DNA from: Epilithonimonas arachidiradicis | GTDB lineage: Bacteria > Bacteroidota > Bacteroidia > Flavobacteriales > Weeksellaceae | Reading direction: 5' to 3' | Assembly (NCBI RefSeq): GCF_003610695.1 | Contig: NZ_RAQH01000002.1 | Coordinates: forward strand, 310,001 to 374,000 | DNA: 64,000 nucleotides | In this document: one piece after another, positions 8,501 to 17,762 of the stretch | Layout: every line of letters begins with the position of its first letter | Numbering within the stretch: the first letter of the stretch is position 1 | The notes under the pieces: model-generated | The model's database searches: none | What the model saw: only the letters and a program-made list of their open reading frames with translations | What the model was told of the DNA's origin: nothing | Translations under genes and position numbers: made by a program

Positions 8501-11333
8501 TATTACAATAAATGGTATTACAAAAAATGTAACTTATGATAATAAAATGGCAGATGGTTTTGAAACTGTAACTGCTCAATTTGAAAATGTACCAGCTGGT
8601 TCTCAATTAACAATTTCAACAACAAGAAGAGGATTCTTAGATGCAGTTAGAATATTTTGCGCTAACAGCTGTGCTCCAGCCACAATCACAGCATTCCCAA
8701 CAAGTGGACCTACCAATACCATCGTGGCAATTACTGGAACTAACTTCACGGCAGCCTCAACAGTTAAGTTTGGATCAGCAAATGCAGTTGTTCACTACAT
8801 CAGCGCTACACAAATCAAAGCAATTGTTCCGGCGACTGCTGACGGAGATATTATCGTTGATACTGCTTTAGACTGTGATTCCGAGACTGCTTTTACATTG
8901 ATCAAAGAAGATGCTTCAGGTTGTGAAGCGGTAACAGGATCTGGTTCTGGTACTATTGCAACAGATCTTATGATATATGAAGTATACGACGAAAATGGCG
9001 GATCAGGGGGAACGGTTTCTATCTATAACGGAACTAATGCTGCTGTTAATCTAGCGGATTATGGGTTCTACAGAGCCAATGACTATGGCGTGGATTACGT
9101 AAGTTATGGAATATTATCAGGCAGTCTCCCTGCTGGTGGTTTGGCTGTAGTTGGAGTTACCGGATCGGCTTGTGGCTACACGCCAACAGGTCACGGCAAC
9201 ATCACGGGTGGTTTCAATGCAAATGATGGTTTACAACTAAGAAAAGGTTCTGTTGTGGTTGATGATTTCAAAGCGCCTAATTATGTAGGTTATTATTTGA
9301 AAAGAAAGAATGAATATTTATCTCCTAAAGCAACTTTTGTAGAGTCGGAATGGATAACCGAAGATGTGGCTTCCGGGCAGTGTCTCGCCAATGTGGCATC
9401 TCAGCCTCCGGTTATCAGAACACCTCCAGTTATTACGGCTCAGCCTAATTACATAATTAATTGTGATGTCATCAATGCTTCTCTTGTGCTTACTGCAACA
9501 GAAGGTCTTGCAGGTGGATTAGGTTTGACTTATCAATGGTATGAGTTGAAAAACACAGGCGCCTGGACGGCAGTTATAGACGGGGGTGTTTATTCAGGGG
9601 CGACGACTCAGACTTTAATGATAAGTGATGTTAATGGTCTTAATAATTATCAGTATTACTGTCAGGTAAGAGAAAATACGCAGACTTGTTACACCGCAAC
9701 ACAAGCAATTCAAATCAAAGAAGCTGCAACTACCTGGGCAAGCAATGTCTGGACTAATGGAACACCGGTTCTTGGGAGCAAAGTTATTATCGCAGGAAGC
9801 TATAATACCCAGACCAATGGTGCATTGGATGTTTGTGATTTGACCATCAATGCTGGAGGAACTTTGAGAGTGAGACCGAATTTCCCGGTGACTGTTAAGA
9901 AGAAAATTACGAATAATGGATCTGCAGCTAACTTCGTTGTAGAGAGTGATGCGAATTTAATTCAAACTGATAATCTAAGTAATGAGGGTGATACCCAGGT
10001 GCAGAGACAAGTCACCGATATGAATAATATCTCCACACAGATGGATTATGTCTATTGGAGTTCTCCGGTTAGCGGGCAAACCATTAAAGGTACAAACGGG
10101 TTCTCTCCCAATACTCCGGCAAACGGCTATTTACAATATAATGAGTCGAATGATAAGTTTACGGTGACTAATGATGCAACGTTCCTTACCGGAAAAGGTT
10201 ATGCAATCCGTGCAGAAACCGGAACTAATGGTTATACAAAAACATACAATTTCAACGGAATTCCAAATAACGGTAATATCCAATATCAGAATTTGAAGTG
10301 GACAAGTGTTAATCATGGATTCAATTTGGTGGGAAATCCTTATCCGTCTAATATCGATTTTGATTTACTGTACCAATTGAACCCGACCAAAATGTATTCT
10401 ACAGTTTGGTTCTGGACCAATAATAGCTATACAGCTGAACAGGTGGGATCTGGCTATAACGGAAATAATTATGCCGTCTATAACGGAACGGGTGGTTCGC
10501 CGGCAACTTACAATCCGGAAAATCCTTACGATGGATCCATCATCCCGAACGGGAAAATCAAAGTTGGACAGGCGTTCATTATTCAGGCAAAAGCAGGTGG
10601 GAAAGATCAGCCATTAGATTTTAGTAATAGTATCAGAGTGACGGATAATGGTAATTTTTACCAAAAATCGAATCCGAAAAATAGATTTTGGCTCACGATG
10701 ACTTCGCCATCTAATTTGGTCAACACCATCCTTATAGGATATATCAATGGCGCAACAGATAATTATGAAACCGATTTTGACGGCGAATTATTTGCTGTAG
10801 GTTCAGATTCATTCTACTCAATGTTAGGTGCAAGAAAGTTGGCCATCCAAGGTAAATCAAATAACTTTTCAACGGATGACGTGATTACTTTAGGAAATGT
10901 ATTTGCAACCGATGGAACCTATAAAATCAAACTTCAGACTGCAGAGGGTATTTTTGATAATCAGAAAATATATTTAAGAGATAAATTACTGGGTAAGTAT
11001 ATCGATCTTAGCAACAACGAAAGCTATAATTTTGCAGCAACCAAAGGAACCAATAATAATCGTTTCCAAATCGTTTATAAGGCAGAAACGCTTCATAATA
11101 ACGAAGTCAAGAAATCAGATTTTCAGGTTTACAAAAACGGACAATCATTCGTCATCGAATCTTCTTTGCAGCTTGGCAATGTTGAACTTTATGATGCGGG
11201 AGGAAAATTGATTAAGCGCATTAATTCTAAGGAGAAAAAGCTCGTTATTGATGCTAATGTTTTACCATATGGTGTCTATATCGTGAAAGCGGAAAATTCT
11301 GGTAACGTACGAACCCAGAAGATTATCAAATAA
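5529..11333 (+). CDS. Giant T9SS-exported surface protein with InlB repeats and lamin-tail-like domain
   Basis: Predicted adhesin of 1934 aa (1939 from ATG 5514; residue numbers below use 5514). The start at 5529 is preferred because the predicted transcript begins close to 5514. Layout: signal peptide to ~40; N-terminal beta-rich domain 41-190; a ~110-aa beta domain (~195-308) repeated at ~485-605; two InlB/Listeria-Bacteroides repeats at 312-480 ending in ARW and AHW; FN3-like ~605-720; Ig-like ~830-905; jelly-roll-like domain ~912-1050; IPT/TIG domain ~1052-1130; lamin-tail-like domain ~1150-1305; a second Ig-like domain to ~1405; and a C-terminal secretion module 1406-1939. The module contains KNRFWLTM and DFDGELF as in ChiA-like (type C) T9SS tails and ends like a type A tail (ELYDAGGKLI, LPYGVYIVKAENSG). 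T9SS would carry it to the cell surface. It has its own promoter and terminator. Confidence 0.85.
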   Translation: MDQHLFFLRTQFLLKCIKSLFFFFLILIGGKVFSQYSGTGTFTKVTAASGFTDGYYVIAYGTTQAMNNTHNGTFFANTSISPTSGTTITNPSKTIVWKIETNGTGKTIYNEDANVYASYTGSSNNIQAVSAVTTNNQRWSFTYSGGTFDVQNLGVSGRSLQYNTSAPRFACYTGSQQDITLYKLTVAATPTLTLTPTSITGLNYVQGSGPSAAQSYNLKGTNLTAGVTVTAPINFEISKTSTGTYTSTITYTAAEGNVSAGQSVYVRLKSGLTAATYGGTTTYVTNASTGATTGNVSVIGTVTAPVTYTLTYNGNDQTSDASTIPANDSFTGGQSPGIILANPTTLTKSGYLFSSWYSIPNGVSGGVINTPGSSYGPAPMPSSNITIYARWKFNVIYNNNGGSGTISSQDGYYNGTTGVKSGTLVLNNGSAFTRTGYTFGGWKTTAAGIEADYSAGATYTHSGSSATVTLYAHWIKNPPKFTVTPTSLSGFNYVESNGPSASQSFVLNGSDLENTDTDPVELVTIDDRFEIAESETGPYSHALALPASYTGASKTFYVRLKAGLTTNANYADTVLVSGGSAIEANYAEVTLSGSVTACLAPTTQSSVTSFTSVTSSGMTVNLTSGNGVGRVVVINTVNNFTNPVSSNALPIANTVYGGGEQVIYAGTGNSVAITGLEPSKAYYVRVYEYNICSNNYIYNTTTITNNPRTVTTPCQIPLTPNGEITPSENPVCSTAVLIYEIGTQDEANMTAGAIFYWQTTATGTSTANRVVFANGSSASEPYSVTASGNYYVRAYNGFCWSTGSYVTQEPISILSAPNITTQPTNQSVVTGANASFSIAASGSAPFTYQWQESSTGSAGTWVNVGTSSNTLTLTNVSLSKNGYKYHVIVSNDCGSRTSNTVTLSVITGPCFEETFNAITAGNNTSTSGSSSIWSGNTNFPTTSTVYQAGGAIRIGTTASGTITSRNLTEVSGNITVELDVKGWTTVEGSFNITINGITKNVTYDNKMADGFETVTAQFENVPAGSQLTISTTRRGFLDAVRIFCANSCAPATITAFPTSGPTNTIVAITGTNFTAASTVKFGSANAVVHYISATQIKAIVPATADGDIIVDTALDCDSETAFTLIKEDASGCEAVTGSGSGTIATDLMIYEVYDENGGSGGTVSIYNGTNAAVNLADYGFYRANDYGVDYVSYGILSGSLPAGGLAVVGVTGSACGYTPTGHGNITGGFNANDGLQLRKGSVVVDDFKAPNYVGYYLKRKNEYLSPKATFVESEWITEDVASGQCLANVASQPPVIRTPPVITAQPNYIINCDVINASLVLTATEGLAGGLGLTYQWYELKNTGAWTAVIDGGVYSGATTQTLMISDVNGLNNYQYYCQVRENTQTCYTATQAIQIKEAATTWASNVWTNGTPVLGSKVIIAGSYNTQTNGALDVCDLTINAGGTLRVRPNFPVTVKKKITNNGSAANFVVESDANLIQTDNLSNEGDTQVQRQVTDMNNISTQMDYVYWSSPVSGQTIKGTNGFSPNTPANGYLQYNESNDKFTVTNDATFLTGKGYAIRAETGTNGYTKTYNFNGIPNNGNIQYQNLKWTSVNHGFNLVGNPYPSNIDFDLLYQLNPTKMYSTVWFWTNNSYTAEQVGSGYNGNNYAVYNGTGGSPATYNPENPYDGSIIPNGKIKVGQAFIIQAKAGGKDQPLDFSNSIRVTDNGNFYQKSNPKNRFWLTMTSPSNLVNTILIGYINGATDNYETDFDGELFAVGSDSFYSMLGARKLAIQGKSNNFSTDDVITLGNVFATDGTYKIKLQTAEGIFDNQKIYLRDKLLGKYIDLSNNESYNFAATKGTNNNRFQIVYKAETLHNNEVKKSDFQVYKNGQSFVIESSLQLGNVELYDAGGKLIKRINSKEKKLVIDANVLPYGVYIVKAENSGNVRTQKIIK

Positions 11334-11355
11334 TAATTATAAAACCAGTAATACC

Positions 11356-11384
11356 AAGCCATCTCAATCGAGATGGTTTTTTTG
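11356..11384 (+). terminator. Terminator of the first T9SS protein gene
   Basis: A 7-bp stem CCATCTC/GAGATGG with a 4-base loop, flanked by A and followed by seven T. Confidence 0.85.
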
Positions 11385-11437
11385 TTTTGCTTTTGAAAAT
11401 TAAACTACCGATTAGAAAAGTGTTAAATTTTTATTAA

Positions 11438-11470
11438 TTGATTTTTGTATTTCAAATAAACTTATATTTG
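11438..11470 (+). promoter_or_regulatory. Bacteroidetes-type promoter of the second T9SS protein gene
   Basis: TATATTTG at 11463-11470. TTG occurs at 11438-11440 (22-base spacer) and again at 11445-11447 (15-base spacer). The leader to the ATG is about 25 bases. Confidence 0.55.
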
Positions 11471-11495
11471 TTTTCTTGAAAAAACATTAAATGCA

Positions 11496-14400
11496 ATGAA
11501 AAAATATTTATTCTTCAAGCAGAAGTTTGAGGGTTTTCCTGCCCTACAAACACTTCTGTTTTCTTTCTTCTTTTTGATGAGCTTCCATAGCTGGGGGCAA
11601 GTAGTTTTGCCTCATACTAGGACAAATTGGGATACGACCCCGTCGGGCTGGACAGATACTCCGGTAGATTCTTATTTAACATCATTTGCTTGTTCGGGTA
11701 ATAACGGGGCAAAATTTGATACAAGTGGGGACTTAAAAATCGTTAATTTAGATTCTTCACCAGATAAGCTTTCGTTTGTGGTGAAATCTAATGCCAGTAC
11801 TACTTCTTCTTTATTAGTTTCGGAATCCGATGATGGTGTCACATACACAACATTAGTTAATTTATCAGGAACCTCTGATTTACCGACAACATGTACATCA
11901 AAGGGTTTATATCAGTTAAAAGCTACTACAAGGTATGTAAAATGGGTTTTTACTAAAGGATCTTCCAATATGACAATGGATGATGTTAGTATAACAAAAT
12001 TAACAACATCCTGTGTATCTCCTGCGGCTCAAGCCACTTCCTTTACAAGTTCTGCAATTTTACAAAATACTGCTACTGTTGGATGGTCGAGGGGGAGTGG
12101 AGATAATGTCTTAGTAGTTGCAAGGTTGGGAGGAGTTGTGAATGCTGATCCAGTAAGTGGAACTAATTATACAGCTAATTCAGCTTTTGGTTCCGGGACT
12201 CAAATTGGGACTGGGAATTATGTTGTATATAATGGAACTGGTAGCTCGGTTAATCTTACAGGTTTAACAGCGGGAACTAATTATCATTTTGCGGTTTACG
12301 AATATAATACAATAGGAATCTGTTATAATCTAACCAAATTAACAGGGAATATAACAACAGCTTCGCCTCCAACCTTAACAGCTTCCGGCACACTGAATGA
12401 AGCAACGCTTAACGGAGCAACTGTTGGGCTAACTCTTGCAAACACTACATTTGCAGATGCCACACTGAGTTCCTCGAATTTTACATTGAATAATGCGCCT
12501 TCTGGAGTGAGTATTCAAAGCGTGACCTATAATTCTTCTACGACGGCAACAGTTACATTAGCTTATAACAATACAGATTTTGATACTAATGTGACTAATT
12601 TTAATATTACAGTTAATGGAAGTGAACTTGCTTCTGCCTCTAATTTAACATCTAATAATTTAACAATTACTGCGGTTACAGAAACACTGACCGTTGGAAG
12701 TACGCTGGCATTTGGTACGGTTTGTAATGGTTCTTCCAGGGAACTCTCGTTTACCATTTCGGGGACAGGTCTCAAAGCGGGGACGATTAGCTTGGGTTCG
12801 TTAGCTGGATACACTTATTCTGAAGCATCAGGTGGAACATCTATTACAGGTTTTACACATTCCGGTGGCGATTTACCTTCGAAAACAATTTATGTTACGT
12901 TGACTCCAACTGCAGCTAATCAAACTTATAATGGTAATATATCCGTTTCCGGAGGAGGTGCAACAACTGTTAATAAAGCAGTGACAGGTAATTCTACGGC
13001 AACAGCCCAGGCAATTACAACCAATACGATTACAACATTTGCACAGACAACTGCTACCTTGAGAGCGACGTCAATCACGCAAGGAACCTGTCCGAGTTCT
13101 ACTGTTCAGGGTTTTGTATATTCTGTAAAATCAACTAATGCAACACCAACTGTTGGAGGTGGTGGAGTAACTAATGTAACTGTTACCCTTGGAAGTACAA
13201 CGTATAACGCCACTTCTCTTTCCGAAGGTACAACTTATGCGGTTCAAGCCTATCTTTTTGATGGTACAACTTATGTCTACGGTGGTGTACAGGAGTTTAC
13301 TACGACTTTTACTGGTACACTTAATAACGTGACCGGAGCCACGGCTTGTTTAACAGACGATGGCGGAACTATTTCCTGGATCGCTCCTTCAAGTGGAGTT
13401 GTGCCAACGGGATATATGGTTTTTGCAGTTACAGGTGCAACTACTCCGAGTGGAGCTCCTACTACAGCTTTAACGGATTATAACTATGCCAATAGTAGCT
13501 TCGCAGCGTCTACCAATAATGCGGCCCCGTCCACTTTAGGAAAACTACTTTACAAGGGGACTGCTACATCAGTGGACATTTCCGGTTTGACGGAGAATGG
13601 GATTTACTCTTTTATGATTCTGGCTTATCAGGATGGCGGTTCGGTAAGGCGGTTTTCCAATGGTTCGGCTGGTTCCAGAGCTTTGAATCTTATAGCTCAA
13701 GATGATGTTAAAACGTTTACAGGAACGCCGTCCAATACTCAAGTGACTCTTAATTGGACTCATAATAATGTGGCTACTTGTTTTGATGAAGTCATGATCG
13801 TAGCAAATCAGGGAACTGTAACTTATGTTCCATCAGGAGACGGTAGTAGTATTATTGCGGATGATTCCTGGAATAATGCCGGAAATCAAGTGGTATATAA
13901 AGGAACAGCGCTTAGCAAAGCTGTAACAGGTTTTACCAATGGAACCGAATATTGTTTTAAAATTTTTGTAAGAAAAGGTACAACCTGGAGCGATGGAACT
14001 AATGTCTGTGTTACGCCAGAAATTACCTACTGTGATTCTTCGGGAAATATAGATTATAATACAGGAGTCCGATATGTAAAATTCAATACGATTGAAAATG
14101 CGACTGCGGCAACTAAAACTGTAGGTTATACCAATTTTACAACACCAACGACAACCGTTGTAAAAGGAGAAACTTATCCATTAACGGTTCGGGTTAATAC
14201 AGATGGTGATTATACAATTGCGGCAAAGGTTTGGTTTGACTGGAATCACGATGGTGATTTTGCAGACTCCGGAGAAGAATTTGATTTGGGAACAGCGACT
14301 AATGTAGCGGATGGCGTAACATCACTTTCGCCTCTTAGTATTACAGTACCAACAACAGCTGTGTCCGGAAGTATAAAGATGAGGGTGAGCGCCAAATATT

Positions 14401-17400
14401 CTACCGCTCCCACTTCTTGTGAAACCGCATTCGATGGGGAAGTAGAGGATTATACGGTTACAATTACTCAACCTACAAATCAGGAAATCAATATCAAAGG
14501 GAATAATATTAGTATTCCAAATAATTTTGATGAGCCTTATGGTCTTAATAATACATTATTCGCTGCGACTAATTTAGGAACCGATTCTGTGGAGAAAGAA
14601 TTTGTAATTGAAAACTTAGGTTTAGCCAATCTTAATCTTACAGGAACACCAATTGTGAATATCACGGGACTTAATCCTTCCGATTTTATTGTCACACAAC
14701 AAGCGGTTTCACCTGTAGTGAATGGAATTACAACATCATTTAAAATTAAATTCCATCCAACTGTTGCCGGACTCAGAGAAGCGAATGTAAGTATTGCGAA
14801 TAATGATGCTGATGAAAATCCTTATGTCTTTAAAATTCAGGGAACGGGAACTTGTACCACTTCGCCTTCGATTACGGCATTTCCAGTAAGTGGGCCTGCC
14901 AATACTAAAGTTACATTTACAACTTCAGTTAATGATTTGACTGGCGCTGCTGTTACTTATAATGGAGCGAGTGTACCATTTGATCTCATATCATCAGGAA
15001 AGATCGAAACATTAATTCCCACAGGTGCAACTGATGCTAATTTTGTGGTAACGTTAGCAAGTGGATGCTCTTTCACTCAGGCTTTTGATGTGATTGATAA
15101 TTTAGTTACAGATTGCGAAAGTGCTGGCGGAAGTGGAGGTTCTGTAACGCCGGCTTCTGATATTATTATTTACGAACTTTATGATGAGAACGGAGGTTCT
15201 GGTGGTATTGTTACACTTTATAACAGAACAGGTGCTACGGTTAACTTGAGTACTTATTCAATCCAGAGAGCCGGAGATTATGGTGGAACGTATACAACTT
15301 ACGCTAATCTTACCGGAACTGTTGCATCTGGTGCTGTTGCAGTGATTGGAGTGAGTTCTTCTGTGTGTGGGTATGCGCCTACAGGTAACGGAAGTTTTGG
15401 TTCTACAGGATTTAATGCGAATGATGGATTTAGATTAATGAAAGGTTCCACGATTATAGATGATGTCCACGCACCCAATACAGTCGGCTATTATCTCAGA
15501 AGAAAAAATGAATATCTGTCTCCAAAAACTGTTTTTGATGCTAACGAGTGGACATCCCAGGTTTTATCCAGTGGACAATGTTTATCTCCTAGCGACGTAG
15601 CACAGCCGCCTGTGGCTAAAAATCCGCCGGTTGTCAATACGCAACCAACCTATTCTCTTTCTTGTGATGTTGTCGATACGTCTTTAGCAATTACTGCAAC
15701 GGAAGGTTTTGCCGGAGGAAATGGATTGGCTTATCAATGGTACGAGTTAGGAAATACCGGAAGTTGGACTGCTGTTTCAAACGGCGGTGTTTATTCTGGC
15801 GCAACATCGCCAACGTTGAATATTTCTGATGTCAATGGATTGGATAATTATCAATATTATTGTCAGGTAAGAGAAAATACACAGACTTGTTATACGGCAA
15901 CCAAAGCTGTACAAATCAGGCCGGCATCTAATACTTGGGCAAGTAATGTCTGGTCAAACGGAACACCGGTTTTAGGGAGCAAGGTAATCATTGCAGGAAG
16001 TTATAATTCTCAAACTAATGGTGCTTTGGATGTTTGTGAGCTCACAGTGAGTTCTACAGGAATAATGCTTGTAAAACCAAATTATCCTATTAAAGTCAAA
16101 AAGAAAATTACCAATCAGAATTCTACGGTCAATAGTTTTGTAGTAGAAAGCGATGCTAATTTGATTCAGACGGATAATATAGCTAATGAAGGAACTATCA
16201 AGGTTGAGAGACAGGTTTCTGATATGAATAATGTAACCGGACATATCGATTATGTTTATTGGAGTTCACCGGTTGCCGGACAAACGATCAAAGGAGCGGG
16301 TGGTTTCTCTCCGAATACACCTTCAAACGGTTATCTTCAGTATAACGAATCGACGGATAAATTTACGGTGACTTCTGATGCTACTTTCCAAACGGGGAAA
16401 GGTTATGCAATCCGAGCAGAAAATTCTTTGCCTGATGGATATGGCAAAACTTATAGCTTTACAGGAGTCCCAAACAATGGAAATCTTCAGTTCTCCAGTT
16501 TGCAAAAATCAGCAGGAGCAGACAAAGGCTATAATCTTGTCGGCAATCCTTATCCGTCTAATATCAGTTTCGATTTGCTTTACAGTTTGAATAGTTCCAA
16601 AATCTACAACACAGCCTGGTTCTGGACTAATATAGATTATACTGCTACGCAAATGGGCTCGGGATATACAGGAAACAACTATGCTGTCTTCAATGGTTCA
16701 GGAGGTGTGCCGCCGGCCTATGATTGGGCAGATTATGATCCTGAAAATCCAAGTGGTATCACACCAAATGGAAATATAAAAGTAGGACAGGCTTTTATTG
16801 TACAGGCGAAAACCGCAGGCGCATTAGACTTTAATAATGGAATAAGAATTACTGATAACGGGACTTTCTATCAAAAAGGTGTGACAAAAAATAGGTTTTG
16901 GTTAACGATGAGATCGCCAAAAAATATGGTTAACACTATATTGATTGGTTATATCCCAGGTGCGAGTAATAATTATGAAACGGATTTTGATGGCGAATTA
17001 TTTGTTGTAGGATCGGATTCTTTTTATTCGGTTTTAGGCGCTAAAAAATTAGCGATCCAAGGCAAAGAAGATAATTTTTCCAATGAAGATGTGGTGACTC
17101 TTGGAAATGTATTTTCAGCCGATGGAAGCTATATCATTAGCTTGCAAACGCCGGAGGGTATTTTTGATGGTAGTCAAACCATTTATTTGAAGGATAAATT
17201 ATTGAATAAATATATCAATCTGAGTACTGATACCAATTATACATTCACGGCGTTGAAGGGAACTGATACCAGCCGATTTGAGATTGTGTATAAAGAAAAT
17301 GCAGTTTTGGGTACAGGAATTAATTCCAAATCTGATTTCGTTGTTTATAAAGATGCAAATTATCAGGTTGTTAAATCTTCTAACAAATTAGGAAAGGTTG

Positions 17401-17549
17401 AGATGTTCGACGCTTCTGGAAAGCTTATTAAAGTTTTTAACACCAATTCCAATGACATAAGAATTGATACATCATCTCTGTTATATGGAGTTTACATATT
17501 GAAAATAGAAAACTCTGGCGATCCTAAGACAAAGAAGTTTATCAAATAA
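11496..17549 (+). CDS. Giant T9SS-exported surface protein with GEVED and choice-of-anchor D domains
   Basis: 2017-aa paralogue of the preceding protein in its last ~800 residues. Layout: signal peptide to ~35 (ends SWGQ); discoidin-like beta domain to ~168; several FN3-like and beta-sandwich repeats (~170-840); GEVED domain ~843-990 with the Asp-rich WFDWNHDGDFADSGEEFD, a likely calcium site; choice-of-anchor D domain ~995-1120; IPT-like ~1125-1200; lamin-tail-like ~1220-1365; Ig-like to ~1475; secretion module 1476-2017 with KNRFWLTM, DFDGELF and a type A-like end (MFDASGKLI, LLYGVYILKIENSG). It is predicted to be anchored or released at the surface by T9SS. Antisense frames inside it look like shadows of the repetitive coding sequence. 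Confidence 0.85.
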   Translation: MKKYLFFKQKFEGFPALQTLLFSFFFLMSFHSWGQVVLPHTRTNWDTTPSGWTDTPVDSYLTSFACSGNNGAKFDTSGDLKIVNLDSSPDKLSFVVKSNASTTSSLLVSESDDGVTYTTLVNLSGTSDLPTTCTSKGLYQLKATTRYVKWVFTKGSSNMTMDDVSITKLTTSCVSPAAQATSFTSSAILQNTATVGWSRGSGDNVLVVARLGGVVNADPVSGTNYTANSAFGSGTQIGTGNYVVYNGTGSSVNLTGLTAGTNYHFAVYEYNTIGICYNLTKLTGNITTASPPTLTASGTLNEATLNGATVGLTLANTTFADATLSSSNFTLNNAPSGVSIQSVTYNSSTTATVTLAYNNTDFDTNVTNFNITVNGSELASASNLTSNNLTITAVTETLTVGSTLAFGTVCNGSSRELSFTISGTGLKAGTISLGSLAGYTYSEASGGTSITGFTHSGGDLPSKTIYVTLTPTAANQTYNGNISVSGGGATTVNKAVTGNSTATAQAITTNTITTFAQTTATLRATSITQGTCPSSTVQGFVYSVKSTNATPTVGGGGVTNVTVTLGSTTYNATSLSEGTTYAVQAYLFDGTTYVYGGVQEFTTTFTGTLNNVTGATACLTDDGGTISWIAPSSGVVPTGYMVFAVTGATTPSGAPTTALTDYNYANSSFAASTNNAAPSTLGKLLYKGTATSVDISGLTENGIYSFMILAYQDGGSVRRFSNGSAGSRALNLIAQDDVKTFTGTPSNTQVTLNWTHNNVATCFDEVMIVANQGTVTYVPSGDGSSIIADDSWNNAGNQVVYKGTALSKAVTGFTNGTEYCFKIFVRKGTTWSDGTNVCVTPEITYCDSSGNIDYNTGVRYVKFNTIENATAATKTVGYTNFTTPTTTVVKGETYPLTVRVNTDGDYTIAAKVWFDWNHDGDFADSGEEFDLGTATNVADGVTSLSPLSITVPTTAVSGSIKMRVSAKYSTAPTSCETAFDGEVEDYTVTITQPTNQEINIKGNNISIPNNFDEPYGLNNTLFAATNLGTDSVEKEFVIENLGLANLNLTGTPIVNITGLNPSDFIVTQQAVSPVVNGITTSFKIKFHPTVAGLREANVSIANNDADENPYVFKIQGTGTCTTSPSITAFPVSGPANTKVTFTTSVNDLTGAAVTYNGASVPFDLISSGKIETLIPTGATDANFVVTLASGCSFTQAFDVIDNLVTDCESAGGSGGSVTPASDIIIYELYDENGGSGGIVTLYNRTGATVNLSTYSIQRAGDYGGTYTTYANLTGTVASGAVAVIGVSSSVCGYAPTGNGSFGSTGFNANDGFRLMKGSTIIDDVHAPNTVGYYLRRKNEYLSPKTVFDANEWTSQVLSSGQCLSPSDVAQPPVAKNPPVVNTQPTYSLSCDVVDTSLAITATEGFAGGNGLAYQWYELGNTGSWTAVSNGGVYSGATSPTLNISDVNGLDNYQYYCQVRENTQTCYTATKAVQIRPASNTWASNVWSNGTPVLGSKVIIAGSYNSQTNGALDVCELTVSSTGIMLVKPNYPIKVKKKITNQNSTVNSFVVESDANLIQTDNIANEGTIKVERQVSDMNNVTGHIDYVYWSSPVAGQTIKGAGGFSPNTPSNGYLQYNESTDKFTVTSDATFQTGKGYAIRAENSLPDGYGKTYSFTGVPNNGNLQFSSLQKSAGADKGYNLVGNPYPSNISFDLLYSLNSSKIYNTAWFWTNIDYTATQMGSGYTGNNYAVFNGSGGVPPAYDWADYDPENPSGITPNGNIKVGQAFIVQAKTAGALDFNNGIRITDNGTFYQKGVTKNRFWLTMRSPKNMVNTILIGYIPGASNNYETDFDGELFVVGSDSFYSVLGAKKLAIQGKEDNFSNEDVVTLGNVFSADGSYIISLQTPEGIFDGSQTIYLKDKLLNKYINLSTDTNYTFTALKGTDTSRFEIVYKENAVLGTGINSKSDFVVYKDANYQVVKSSNKLGKVEMFDASGKLIKVFNTNSNDIRIDTSSLLYGVYILKIENSGDPKTKKFIK

Positions 17550-17567
17550 AAACTTTAAATTCTTCTA

Positions 17568-17600
17568 AGGAAAGGCACTTTCAAGTGTCTTTCCTGTGTT
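17568..17600 (+). terminator. Terminator of the second T9SS protein gene
   Basis: A 13-bp stem, AGGAAAGGCACTT paired with AAGTGTCTTTCCT (one G-T pair), and a 2-base loop. The following T run is short (TGTGTTTTG). Confidence 0.7.
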
Positions 17601-17762
17601 TTGCATCTGTCAATAAAATTAAACACTTATTTGAATATTCCTATTAAAATTCTATAATTTGTAATTAATTAAAAATAATTTAACTTTTTTTATAAGAGTG
17701 TGTAAAAATTAATTAATTTAGCGCCCTCATTTCTAATTTTTAAAATAGAACCTTATATATCG

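Noticed and set aside
12563-12814. Open antisense frame inside the second giant adhesin gene
   Set aside because: It runs opposite a well-supported secreted protein, its translation is low-complexity Val/Leu/Thr, and no start signals are seen. Similar antisense frames in the other giant genes and in groEL, dnaN and the Wzc genes were left out for the same reason.
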